From: Triglochin maritima
Taxonomy: Eukaryota > Streptophyta > Magnoliopsida > Alismatales > Juncaginaceae
Assembly (NCBI GenBank): GCA_963682175.1
Contig: OY821791.1
Location: forward strand, 20,674,542 to 20,738,541
Direction of reading: 5' to 3'
DNA: 64,000 nt
In this document: positions 9,986 through 20,981 of the stretch, piece after piece
How the letters are laid out: each line of letters opens with the position of its first letter
How positions within the stretch are numbered: position 1 is the first letter of the stretch
The notes under the pieces: model-generated
Told to the model about the DNA's origin: nothing
The model's database searches: none
What the model saw: only the letters and a program-made list of their open reading frames with translations
Translations under genes and position numbers: made by a program

Positions 9986-11008
9986 TGGGTTGAAACATAG
10001 CTTGCTTAGTGTTAGTCAATTAACTGATAAGAATTTTCTTGTTGTATTTGATAAACACACTTGTCATATCATATCTAAACATGACATGAAAATTGTTTTT
10101 AGTGGATATAGATCAAATAACATCTACATTGTGCATGTTGATAATCTTAGAAACTTAAGTATTGGAACGTGCTTAGTTGCCTCACATGACGAACCTTGGT
10201 TATGGCATAACCGTTTGGGACATATTAGTATGTCACAATTGCACAAATTATCCCAACTTGAATTGGTAAGAGGACTACCAAAAAATGATTTAAAAAGGAC
10301 AAACTTTGTGATGCATGCCAATTTGGAGAACAATTTAAATATTCCTTTAAATCTCTAAATGTGGTGTCAACTTCGAAACCCCTCGAGCTTTTACACATAG
10401 ATCTTTTTGGACCCTCAAGGGCCGTAAGTCTAGGAGGGAAAAGATATGCATTTGTGATAGTTGACGATTTTTCAAGATTCACTTGGGTTTTGTTTTTAGC
10501 TAACAAGTATGATGCTCTTGAAAGATTTAAAGGTTTTTGCAAACGTGTTCAAAGAGAAAAAGATTCTAACATAATCACTATTCGTAGTGATCATGGAGGA
10601 GAATTTTAAAATGAATCATTTCAAAAGTTTTGTGAAAAATTTGGAATTGAGCTTAACTTTTCTTTTCCTCGCACTCCTCAACAAAATGGGGTAGTTGAGA
10701 GGAAAAATAGAACTCTACAAGAAATGGCAAGAACAATGCTTGTGCAAAAAGAGCTTCCGAAATATTTTTGGTGCGAAGCCGTTAATACTTCTTGCTATGT
10801 GTTGAATCGTGTTCTCATTAGACCTATTTTAAAGAAAACTCTTTTTGAACTTTGGCATGACCGGACTCCTAAATTTCTTAAAGCTTTTGGCTCAAAATGT
10901 TTTGTCCTCAATACTAAACACAACTTGGATAAATTTGATGCAAAATCATATGAGGCCATCTTTTTAGGGTATTCTGATTGGAGTAAAGCATATAGAATCT
11001 ACAATTAA
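9986..11008 (+). pseudogene. Copia integrase, frameshifted
   Basis: Integrase inserts the cDNA into the genome. The frame runs from LKHSLLSVSQL through the HHCC zinc domain: WHNRLGHIS at 10201-10230, then after a frameshift near 10300 the CDACQFGEQ segment. The catalytic triad residues are all visible: D in LHIDLFGPS (about 10391-10415), D in IRSDHGGEF (10580-10607) and E in NGVVERKNR (about 10685-10710). An in-frame TAA follows GGEF at 10607. The C-terminal part ends with FLGYSDWSKAYRIYN and a stop at 11006-11008. So active-site residues survive but at least one frameshift and one stop break it. Confidence 0.85.
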
Positions 11009-11149
11009 TGAACAAGTTGTGTTGAGGAATCTGTACACGTTAACTTTGACGAGTTAGCTTGTGTAGGTAACTCCTCTCTTGATGATGATTGCATGGATAT
11101 TATTAGACATGTATCATCATAAGATGTTCCTTTTGAATCTCACCAAGAG

Positions 11150-12830
11150 TCTCCAAGTTTTCCACAAGAGGACTTGGAAGATCTTCCTAAGGATTGGACC
11201 TATAGAAAGGATCATCCAAAGGACTTTGTGATTGGAGATGTATCTCAAGGTGTGACGACACGGTCTAAAGCACATGAAGTGTGTGATTTTAATGCATTTA
11301 TCTCTACATTAGAACCTAAGAAAGCAGAACAAGCATGTAATGATGAATTTTGGCTAATGGCTATGCATGAAGAGCTAAATCAATTTGTCCGAAATGATGT
11401 ATAGGAACTTGTTGAAAAACCTTCTGATCAAACGGTTATTGGAACAAAATGGATATTTCGAAACAAACTTGACGAAGATGGGAATGTAATTAGAAACAAA
11501 GCTAGACTCGTTGCTCAAGGCTATCGCCAAGAGGAGGGTATAGACATTGATGAAACTTATGCCCCCGTCGCTCGAATGGAAGCTATTCGCATGTTATTAG
11601 CATATGCATCTTACATGGACATAAAATTATTTCAAATGGATGTTAAAAGTGCTTTCCTAAATGGCTTTATAAATGAAGAAGTTTATGTTGCAGAACCCCT
11701 GGATTTGTAAATAAACTTACCCAAACCATGTGTTTAAACTTAAGAAGGCTCTTTATGGCCTCAAACAAGTTCCTAGAGCTTGGTATTAGCGGTTGAAAAA
11801 CTTCTTAATCGACAAAGGTTTTTGTGTGGGTAAAGTGGATACCACTCTATTTGTTAAAACTTATGATCATGATTTACTAGTGGTACAAATCTATGTTGAT
11901 GATATAATATTTGGTGCAAGTAACCCACGTCTTTGCAAATAATTTTCCAAGTCTATGCAGGGGGAGTTCAAGATGAGCTTAATTGGTGAACTAGACTTCT
12001 TCCACAGACTCCAGATTAAGCATAACCAAAGATGGGAACTTCATACACAAGAGAACTCTTAAAACGCTTTGGTCCTGAAGATAGCAAGCCACACAACACT
12101 CCCATGAGTACTAGCACTAAGTTAGACAAAGATGAGAATGGCAAGGAGGTGGATATCAAGAAATATCGATTTATGATCGGATCCTTGCTTTATCTTACAG
12201 CTAGTCGTCCGGATATTATGTTTTCCATGTGATTATGTGCTCGTTTTCAAGCTTGTCCTAAAGAATCTCATTTCAATGCTTTAAAACGTATTTTTCGCTA
12301 TCTCAAAGGATCTCAAGAATTTGGTTTGTTTTACCCCAAGACTAGAGCTTTTGATCTTGTTGCCTATAGTGGCACCGACTATGTCGGTTGCATTTTAGAT
12401 CGTAAAAGTACTAGTGGCACTTGCCAATTCTTGGGAAAATCACTTGTCTCTTGGTTTAGTAAGAAACAAAATAGTGTTGCATTGTCGACAACCGAGGCCG
12501 AATACATTGCCGCCGGTTGTGCATGTGCACAAGTCTTGTGGATGAGGCAAACCCTCAAAGATTTGAAACTTGAGTTTCAAACTACTCCTATACTTTGTGA
12601 TAATACTAGTGCAATAAATATTTCAAAAAATCCCATATTGCATTCTCAAACTAAACACATTGAGGTTAGACATCATTTTTTTACAAATCATGCAACAAAG
12701 GAAGACATTAAGCTTATATTTGTTCCCACTAATGATTAACTTGCGGATATCTTCACAAAACCTTTAAACGTTGATCAATTTTTTCATATAAGGCTAAATC
12801 TAGGCATGTGCAATTTAAATGGCGTATAAC
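11150..12830 (+). pseudogene. Copia reverse transcriptase and RNase H, multiple stops
   Basis: RT copies element RNA to DNA; RNase H removes the RNA strand. RT starts around WLMAMHEELNQF (11350) and shows TKWIFRNKLDEDG, ARLVAQGYRQEEGID, FQMDVKSAFLNG and the active site YVDDII (11892-11909), so the catalytic aspartates are present. Stops or frameshifts lie at 11402, about 11708-11790, 11939, 12059 and 12230. RNase H spans about 12326-12740 and includes DRKSTSGTCQFLG, STTEAEYIAA and KHIEVRHHF. The first catalytic Asp of the usual YSDADYAG motif reads YSGTDYVG, so it is changed to Gly. The frame ends near LADIFTKPL and GMCNLNG. Lineage SIRE/Maximus is inferred from gag and the extra 3' ORF. Confidence 0.85.
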
Positions 12831-12941
12831 TTGGAAATTTCATGCTTCTTTGTCGACTTTTGGTACTTGGTTGAGGTTTCTTACCAAGGTTTTTCGGATT
12901 TTTTGAGTGTTTTTCAAAATTGTGCATTTTCAGACTTCCTT

Positions 12942-13533
12942 CGGTCGAACCGAAATGACGTTTTGTTCGACCGGATTACTGTTTCGGCAAGTAAGTTTTA
13001 AAAAAATTCTCCATCGGTCGACCACATTATTCTGTTTAGTCGACCGGTTGCTTGATGTGTTGTTTTTTGTTTTCCCTGGTGTGTTTCGGTCGACCACTTT
13101 TACTACTCCGTTCGACCGTTGCTCTAGTGGTCGATCTGAATTAAGTTCACTTAAGTGTCCGGTCGAACCATTTTTGAGTTACGGACGACCATAAAGTTGT
13201 TTTGGTCGACCGTGTGTGTGTTTTTGTCCAACTGAAAATCACCCAGCAGCTTTCCTCGTTTCACTCCCTCTTTCGGTCGACCGACGACCTCTTTTACGTC
13301 CGACCGAGAAGTGACAATACTTCCACGATTTTTTGAAACTCCTCATTCAGTCGACCGTTTATCTATTTCTCGTCCAACCGAAACGCACCAGTAGGTGCAC
13401 TGGTATTCCACATTTTGCTCTCGATCGACCGTTTTTTAATTCTCGTCCGACCGATTTTGACCAGTGGCTGTGCGGTCGTGGGTTTAAAAAAAATTTAACC
13501 CACTGGTCGAACCGAAATGTGAACGGTCGACCG
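12942..13533. repeat. Second array of paired palindromes, 73-bp period
   Basis: Pairs start at 12942/12964, 13015/13037, 13087/13109, 13160/13182, 13203/13225 and 13422/13444 (22 bp), 13274/13297 and 13348/13371 (23 bp), and 13504/13524 (20 bp). Most pairs start 71-74 bp after the previous one. The array fills the gap between RNase H and the extra ORF of the same element. One more exact copy lies at about 13630, inside the upstream part of the ORF region. Confidence 0.9.
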
Positions 13534-13745
13534 TTCGTGTCGTTTCAGCACATATTAGGGCAATTACAATGCCGTCCTCTTCACTTTTCCCCTTCTACTC
13601 TTCAAACCCTAGGTGTCGCCCCTCCTCTTCCGGTCGACCGCCAGCCCTCTCCAGTTGTCCTCCTCCACTTTTTCGTCCATCTTTCGACTCCCTTCGTCCA
13701 CTTTCTTCCTTCTCCACCCTCCTCATCTGCAATGGCTCCTCGAAG

Positions 13746-14970
13746 ATGTCTATCTCCAAGAAACGACCCACTCCAGAGGGGGTTACCGAGCGTCAATCAA
13801 AGAATAAACAAGACGCACAACCCTCTTCTTCTCGTGCTCCGGCTTCTCCCGTACCACATTTGCTTCACTTCTTCCCCATTGACGTTGCCGCTCAAAAAGC
13901 TTGGGACGAAAACTTCTCGGTTGCCAGCGTCATACCTTGTCGGAAGGTTGAGGTAGCCGATTTTGCCTCATTTTCGTTAAAACCTCTATTAGATGCAAAT
14001 AGGCTAACTTTTTTACTCACAAAACCTGCATCTAAACCATATTATCCATTCCTTGTCCAACAATTATATTGCAATCTTCATAAAGTCCCAAATCATCACT
14101 ATCTTACCACTATGATTATTGGCAAAGAATATATTGTTACCCCTGCCTTATTGGCCGACGCTCTTCATTTAGATCCGGGGGCACCCACATTTATCTGGAG
14201 TATCCTCTAGGAGCCCTTCCAAACACCGATATTACAAAGATTGTCACTGACTTGTATGCCATTCCACCACCTTTAGTGAACTATCGTTATAAACATAATG
14301 CCTCACTCTTACATCCCGTTCCCCGAATCCTCGCCCAAATCGTTTCATATAACCTTCTTCCAAAATTAGGTCATCGCAATGAGATCTCTAACATGGCACT
14401 CATGTGCATTTACTGTCTCTACAAAGGAATCTTGGTGGATTGGTCATCTTTTATGATTTTGCATATGACTCATTGTAGTGGTTCCTACCTTCCTTATCCT
14501 ATGTGGCTCACTGCGGTGTTTGAACATTGGCAAATCGATGTGGAGCCATATCCCTCTCTGGTCTACAAATTTCCCATTTGTAAGACTACTCTCTCCAAGA
14601 TGAAGTCCATTCCTCCTCCTTCTCCACCTCATTCCTCTGCTGAGGAATCAGCCGACAATTCCGAAGAAGAAGAAGGAGAAGAAGAAGAAGAAGAAGAAGA
14701 AGAAGAGGTGTCCGAAGATCCAAGATGGATGCCTCATCATGTCCCTCATGATTCTAGCTCCTGGTGGGGTGAGGGAGACTCTGTTGCATAGGCTCAAGGG
14801 CAGTGGTCCTCTTCCACTTTCATTGATCTCCATCGATTTCAGCAACTATCTGATCAGGTTCATGCTTTCGAGGCCTCCACTTTTGCCCGATTTGATGCGC
14901 TTGAGGCATCGTCTACTGCTCATATAAATGCGCTTGAGGTGTCCACATCAGCTCAGCTCGGACGTATTTA
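13746..14970 (+). pseudogene. Extra 3' ORF of copia element (plant transposon-protein domain)
   Basis: The likely start is ATG 13746 (SISKKRPTPEG..). Residues about 40-150 (AAQKAWDENFS, RKVEVADF, YPFLVQQLYCNL, GKEYIVTPALLADALHL) have the pattern of the 'putative plant transposon protein' domain that occurs in the envelope-like position of SIRE-type elements and in other plant elements. A frameshift near 14190 shifts the reading from APTFIWSIL-stop to the frame with LEYPLGALPNTD. The second frame continues to a TAG at 14789-14791 and, ignoring it, to about 14970. It has a Glu run (14660-14710, GAA/GAG microsatellite) and then heptad-like ALEAS repeats. No signal peptide or clear membrane segment is seen, so an envelope role is not supported. 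Function unknown. Confidence 0.6.
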
Positions 14971-15275
14971 AGCTTCTCTTGATTCTCTCTCCTCGCTGCT
15001 GCGTGATCAGAGGCTTGGGTGATTCAGTGTTGGTTTTGTGATGCGTGTGTGTCGTTTTCTTTGAACTTCGGGTTATGATGTTGTTGCTTCAAACATTTTC
15101 CTATTGTTGTATTTTGCTTTGAACCTATTGTACTATTTTCTTTCAAAGTTGCCTTTGATGTTTGTTTTGGATTCTAAGTTGAATGCATGGTTTATTGTTA
15201 TCTATTCTTCGGCTTAATATTTTCGCTTCCGTTACTCTATCTCATTGTTATAATTAAATCGATTTTCATATGTGA
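14971..15275 (+). other. 3' non-coding part of the forward copia element
   Basis: T-rich sequence without an ORF follows the extra ORF, as expected before the 3' LTR. No polypurine tract or LTR start can be identified before the sequence changes character at about 15276, so the element is truncated here. Confidence 0.5.
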
Positions 15276-15436
15276 AAGGTACACCCATGTTTCGCCTCCA
15301 CAATGCGACCCTGAATCATGTGTGCGCAACCGGGTCCATTTGCGCCGTGCACATTCCAAAATTGGACATGCATGGTGTTGAGTCATGGGGTCATGACCCC
15401 TTGCCCCCACGAGCTCTTTGTTACATCAATCCTTTC
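15276..15436. other. Short unassigned junction
   Basis: It starts with GGTACACCCATGTTTCGCCT, which resembles the LINE ORF2 stretch GTPMFRL (compare 24527-24550), but the similarity stops after about 25 bases. It contains a perfect 14-bp palindrome GGGGTCATGACCCC at 15387-15400. Confidence 0.35.
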
Positions 15437-17430
15437 TCACGAATCGCTTTGAACGCCTTGGGTTAAGGTGAAAGGGATTCACTGTCCCCAAATCGCTTTG
15501 ACCGCCTTGGGTCGAGGTGAAAGGGAGTCAATCCTTCCTTCCCATTCTTTTTGGGTGCACTAACCCTTTCCACAACTATCACACTCCCCTCTCTCCCATC
15601 CTCAAGCTCCACCACACTTCCCTCCTCTCCTCCAAGAACCTCAAACCTTCCTCCATCTCTCTTCCTCCGTCCCTCCACCTCCCTGACCACCCTCTTGGGT
15701 GATACCCATCCTTGATTCTCCCCAAGCACCATAGCCATTCCCTTCTTACTCGTTCCCTCTCCTACTCCCTCACCAAAACCCTCACTAAAACACGTTGCAC
15801 TCTTCTCAGGACTAATATTTGCTTCCCTCCTCCTATGCACAACCTCCAAATCACAAGGCAAACAACCCTCAAGCCCTTTCCATGTATACTCCCATGCACC
15901 AAACCCTTCTAACGTGTCTTGGTCCCTATTCTCCCACTTCATTTTGGTCCCCACACTCCAACGAATTTCTCCACCAACTATCCTCCTTTCCACTTGTCAC
16001 CTTCTCACTAGCCCCACTTCTTGCATGCTTTACACTAAAGCTGATTTTGTCTCCTCTATTTTCCTTTGTTTTTATCCTATCTTCTTTTTGCACCTACAAG
16101 AAAACCCTCTCCCTTATTCTCTCCCAACCACTCCCCGTCCTTTTCACATGGCATGCTCTTACTTACTACTACAAAATTTGAAACATACAACTCTTCTTTT
16201 CACCCCTCACTTGTTCCCTCCACATTTCCACATGGACCGCCCTCACCACTTGTCACTACCTCAATGGCCTCACCCTCCACATGACCCCTTCCTTTCTTCC
16301 CACGTCATCATCTTCGTCATTGCACACAACTCCTTCTCTTGCCTTCTCACCCCATCCTTCTCCTCCTCCTCCACCTCCACCTGACACCCCCTCCTCCCGA
16401 GCTCCTTCTCCTACCCCGACCTCCTCTTTCTCTCCCTCCGGACCCCTATCTTCTTTACCTTTCTCCATTTACACGCGTGCTCCCTTTCCACCCGTCCCCA
16501 ACATATATTGGTGGCCAACCACCACCCATTCTGATGTCTTCACTTTCGCATTTTTGGTCGTAGGTGGTGGTCCTTTCCTCGGACACCTCTCCACCTCATG
16601 CACAAACTCCTTGCAATCACTACAATATGTCGGTCTCCATTCATATTCCACTAACACCCTCTCCATTTCTCCTCATTGTATCCGAACATCCACCCAACTT
16701 GGATAAGAGAAATCAAGACTAACCTCAACACACACTCGTGCATTTGCAAGTCTCCTCCCCGTGGTGGTGTTGGCATTCATGTAGAGAGGCTTTCCAAGCA
16801 CACTCACGATATTGCTTAACGTCTTAGCCGAAGAAAACTTAAGGTCCAACTCTGGCAAGTGAATCCAAATGGTCATTGTTGCTATCCACGCACGCTTCAT
16901 CACAACCTCTAGTGACCATGCATGGACGATCAAAGGGGCACCTCGAATGATTCAAGGCCCTCCTTCAACCACCTTTTGCTGGTCCTCGCCAAGAGTGAAA
17001 TGGAATAACGAAAAGTCTTGCCTCCGACGAAGCACTTCGAAACCACCCACTAAACCATTGTCCCACCTCTGAAGTGCATCACACACGTCTGCCTTAGAAG
17101 AAACCGCGACCTTCTACCCTCCTTTCATCTCTGGCTGAACAAAAGTAAGTGTTGTCGCCACCCTCGCTTCAGATTGGAAGAGGTCCGACCACCTCTTTGG
17201 TGAGGTTGTTCCGCCCCCTTGAGGTGGTCGAAAAACAGGCCCTCCACTAGCCCAAACCCAAAAGTGGATGGTGCTTTGGTGCTTTGTGGGTGTGCTCATC
17301 GTTGCCACCACCCAAATTCAGCTCACCCAATTGCAAAGAACTAGTTGTAGGAATCATTTTGATGAAGAAATCAAGAGTTTTGGTAGAAGAAACGAAGTTT
17401 AGACCCTAGGAACCCCCATGCTTTCCCTAG
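15437..17430 (-). pseudogene. LINE A: L1-type ORF1 with DUF4283-like domain and zinc knuckle
   Basis: Minus-strand remnant of a plant L1-type LINE ORF1, an RNA-binding protein of the retrotransposition particle. From its 5' side (right): a start region at about 17400 (CATGGGGGTTCCTAGGG), a domain with KRAWIATMTIWIHLPELDLKF.. and GRRLANARVCVEVSLDF (16680-16920, DUF4283-like), a CCHC knuckle CSDCKEFVHEVERC (about 16581-16628), and a low-complexity linker ending at 15463 that includes LGENQGWVSPKRVVREVEG. Several stops and frameshifts break it. A 52-bp tandem duplication (AATCGCTTTGA.CGCCTTGGGT) lies at 15438-15530. ORF2 is absent: the element stops at the ORF1/ORF2 linker. Confidence 0.75.
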
Positions 17431-17692
17431 AGCTTCTCTTTCCTACTTTTTCCTCCTTCTCTCTACCCTCTCTCCCCTCTTCCTTCTCTCCTTGTAAGGA
17501 TAACTAGAGAAGGAAAGCGTTAGAGGGAGATATAGAAGTAAAAGAGGGATGAGGAGCGAGAGAGGAAAAGAAGGAAGACAGAGAAGAAGAAGAGGGAAGG
17601 AAGAGGGACAGAGAAGGAGAAACATGAGAAAAGGAGAGAGACGGAAGAGGGAGAGAGAAATGGATAAACATGAGAGGAGTGAGAAGGAGTGG
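17431..17692. repeat. GA-rich repeat between two head-to-head LINEs
   Basis: Bases 17431-17494 are pyrimidine-rich on the plus strand and 17515-17692 purine-rich, with the strand switch at CCTTCTCTCCTTGTAAGGA (about 17479-17497). The same switch, with similar flanks on both sides (..AGAGGGAGATATA.AAG..), recurs at about 60431-60490. LINE A starts to its left on the minus strand and LINE B to its right on the plus strand. Confidence 0.75.
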
Positions 17693-18975
17693 CGAACAAG
17701 GGAAACCTAGGTTTCTCTAAGGTTCCGACATCTTTTCCCCACCAAATCTATTGGTTTATGCATCAAAATGGATCCCAAATGGAGTTCTACTCATGTGATA
17801 CGAGAAGATTGAGACTGTGGTGCAAGAGAGGATCTCCATCCACCACCTTTGCATGGCTCGACCCCAAACTTGGGGGATAAAGCTCACGCCCCACCTCTAG
17901 GGAGTACTACTACTCCCCCGAGGACGTGGAGTGACTTGTTCAAGGACGGACCAAGGGTCTCCATGGCACTAGAGTTCGTTCCTTTGGTTGTGAAGGGAGG
18001 AGAAAAAGTGGCTTTGTGTTCCAAGAAAGAAGTGGTTGATGCTTTGAAGACATGGGATAAGGTGTTAGTTGGTTATTTTATTGCTTTCAAACCACATTTG
18101 GCAACACTTGAGAAGCATACACAAGATGTGGGGTTTGGTTGGAGGCATGGAGGTCATCAAGAGGAGTCAAGGTTTCCTCCTTTTCCGGTTTACACTTGGA
18201 GAGGATAGCAAAAGTGTGCTTGAAGGATGACCATGGTTCATTCGTGGGTGCCCCCTTGTGGTTCAACAGTGGGCTCCAGATATTGTGTTGAAGAGGGCCA
18301 GCATCACAACCGTACCAATTTGGATTTGTCTCCTGGAGCTCGACCTCCGATTTTGGTCAAGTAAGATGTTGAGGAACATTGTAAGTGTCCTCAGGCGGCC
18401 GTTATACATGGATGAGCACACTACAACGGCGAGGTGGCTGGCCTTTGCTAGGGTTTGTGTGGAAGTTGCCCATGACTTCACATATCCCAGTTGGGTGGAT
18501 GTTCAAGTTTAAGAGGCCGACACAAATAGAGTGTATGTGGAGTATGAATGTAGACCCGGTTATTGCCTTGATTGTAGGGAGTTTGGTCACATTATGGAGA
18601 AGTGTCCGAGGAAACAAGTGGTTGCAATGAAGCATGTGGGAGCCCCCAAGGATAAGGCTGCAATATGGGTAGTAGTTAGCAAAGAAGGGGCTGGGAACGG
18701 GGATGCAAGTGGAAGGAGGGAGGAGAGCTCATTCGAGAGGTTGAATGGACAAAGGCTTGAAGATGGGGACATTGCGGGGGGGGGGGGGGGGCTTGGGATG
18801 GCTGATCGGAGAGGGAGGGAGAGAGGAGATGGTGGAAGGGGTTATGACGTGGATGGAGGGAGAGATGAGGTGGAGCAAGGTGCGAGTGAGGAGGTGCCAT
18901 GTGGAAGGGCAGGTGAGGTGGTGCCAGGTGCAATAGGAGGAAATCAACTAATTGAGGAGGAAATGAGGATAGATT
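17693..18975 (+). pseudogene. LINE B: ORF1 with DUF4283-like domain and CCHC knuckle
   Basis: Plus-strand L1-type ORF1. Recognisable parts are KEVVDALKTWDKVLVGYF (about 18026-18085), then KRASITTVPIWICLLELDLRFW and LRRPLYMDEHTTTARWL (18285-18445), ARVCVEVAHDFTYPSWVDV (to about 18508), and a CCHC knuckle CLDCREFGHIMEKC (18564-18605). A Gly/Arg/Glu-rich tail follows, with a 16-G run at 18776-18791. Stops occur at 17880, about 18208 and 18512. The domain order matches LINE A, C and D1. The linker 18976-19790 carries no conserved domain but keeps fragments typical of this LINE family. Confidence 0.75.
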
Positions 18976-19790
18976 AAGTGGTATGAGATAAAACACTTGT
19001 CAAGACAATTTGGTTTTCTCTCCTAAGGGTCTAATGGTTTGTAGCATGGGTATACAAGGGAGAGAGTCCATTGGTGGACAAAAAGGGCAAAGAGATGTGG
19101 GTGGGGAAAGTGCTAGGCCTATTTATGGAACACCACATGGGAAGGAGTTGAGTGCTCTATACATAGTTGGGCCAATAGGAGAGGACATGCTCTTTTTCTA
19201 AGAACAAAGTGGGGGACCAGGTGGAAATGATTGCGGAGTCCTTAGTGGAGGAAATCCAAGCTGAAGGGAGTGGGCAACGTGTAGTGCATTGTGTGCTTGG
19301 TTTGGAAACACATGCTACACGTGAGGTTGAGGTGGGTATGAGTGGGGGAAACTTAGTGGAAGAATCTTAAGGTGGAGGGAGTGGGCATTGTGAAATGGCT
19401 TGTATGCTTGGGCTGGGAACAAATGCTACACGTGATGGGATGGCTTGTGTGAGAGAGGCCCCTCATGGAGACATCACAAATGGAATGGGGCAGGACTTGA
19501 AAATCACGAACGAAGCTAGTGGGCTAGACGAGTGTGGGGCGAGGCCAAGTTTATCCAAAGATGAGGCAAGTGAACCAAGTGGGCTAGCTTCCTTGATGCA
19601 TAAGGATAAGTGTCCCGAGGAAAGGAACTCTTCAAGAAAAGCGACATGCAAAATGGGGGAAGATTTGACCTCCTTAGGAGTGAGGAGGTTTCAGTGGTGG
19701 GGGATCAAGAACTTTACACGAAACAACCTAGCTCCCCAACACCGACTCTTAGGCATTCCGGGAGGAAGATAAGAAGTAAAACAATTCTAT

Positions 19791-20981
19791 GTGGAGATAA
19801 ATGGGGTCACCTCGCACCTTAAACCCACGAATATCCTAGTGTGGAATGTGCACAGAGAAAATGATCCCAGCTGTGCACTCATGATTATGGGTCGAATAAA
19901 GGAGGTAAACCCCGATGTGATGTGGCTTGTGGAGCATAAGGTAAAGCTTAATAAGATTGAGCGCTTCAAAAGAGCAATTTGACCTACTGCTTGTGTGTCA
20001 AATAGTATGGTTATTGACTCCGGGCGGATTTTGGTGCTATGGAATGACCAAATAATGGATATGAGTGTTACTTTCAAAACATCACAACTACTACATTTCA
20101 AGGCACGTCAGATGAGAGATGGACTCGAGTTTTACCTCACGGTTGTCTATGGTGATAATGGGCATGTGGATAAGCGACATTTGTGGAGTGACCTTCTTCA
20201 AGTGGCACCACCCGCACCTAGGCCGTGGATGGTGGGGGGGACTTTAATTGCATTCGGCGGGCGAGTGAAAAGAGAGGAGCAGCTGCTGGAAATGAGGTTG
20301 CTATGGTGGAGTTTAATGATTGTATCGATGCCCTTGAACTCCTTGAGATGCCATCCACCGGTGGGGAGTTCACGTGGTTGAACTCATCCGATGGAAGTGC
20401 ATGTATTGAGACGAGGATTGACCGGATTTTGATTAATAATGCGTGCCTTGAGTTGTTCCCGGAATCCTACTATCTTGTGGGTGCAAAGGATTTGAGCGAT
20501 CACATAATGCTTATCATGAAGACGGAAGGCAATGGAAGGCGAAAAAAGAAGATGTTTCGATTTGAAAATCATTGGGCTGACCATGAGGACTTTCGTGGAG
20601 TTGTACGTAGAGCTTGGTCCAGTTACGTGAGGGGAACTCCCATGTTTCGGGTGGCAGCAAAACTACAAGAAGTAAAGAAGACACTCGTACGATGGAGTCG
20701 CTCAACTTTTGGAAATGTAACGCACAAGGTGGGAGACGCTCGTGCCGTGCTCGAGGAAATGAGGAGACAACGGCTAGACCGTCCTCTTGATGCTGGCCTC
20801 TCCCTCGCGGAAGGGGCAACAAAGGACTCTCTCACTCGAACATTTGCTTCGGAGGAGTAAATTATTCGACAAAAATCAAGGGTGAAGTGGTTGAAGGAGG
20901 GGGACCAGAACAATAGGTTTTTCCATGCACACCAAGTGAGGAGAGCCACCAATCAAGTGATACGAGTGTGTAAGGGTGCCA
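19791..20981 (+). pseudogene. LINE B: ORF2 endonuclease part, truncated before RT
   Basis: The N-terminal endonuclease/exonuclease/phosphatase (EEP) domain of LINE ORF2, which nicks target DNA. Visible motifs are ILVWNVHREN (Asn of motif I), WLVEHKVKLNK (Glu), then after a frameshift near 20240 DFNCIRR, STGGEFTWLNSS, ETRIDRILIN and DLSDHIMLI (Asp-His end motif). A TGA interrupts at 19981 and a TAA at 20858. The downstream helical linker (GTPMFRVAAKL.., RWSRSTFGNV) runs to FFHAHQVRRATNQV. Coding stops at 20981, exactly where the gypsy LTR TGATTGACATC begins. No RT follows. Confidence 0.85.

Noticed and set aside
13333..13956. 207-codon ORF overlapping the start of the extra copia ORF
   Set aside because: It runs through the non-coding palindrome array and uses a different frame from the conserved domain.
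15387..15400. Perfect palindrome GGGGTCATGACCCC as an operator
   Set aside because: Single occurrence in an unassigned junction, no repeats of it elsewhere in the window.
15463..16706. Plus-strand Ser/Pro/Thr-rich ORFs opposite LINE A
   Set aside because: They are shadows of the LINE ORF1 reading on the minus strand, which carries the DUF4283-like and CCHC motifs.
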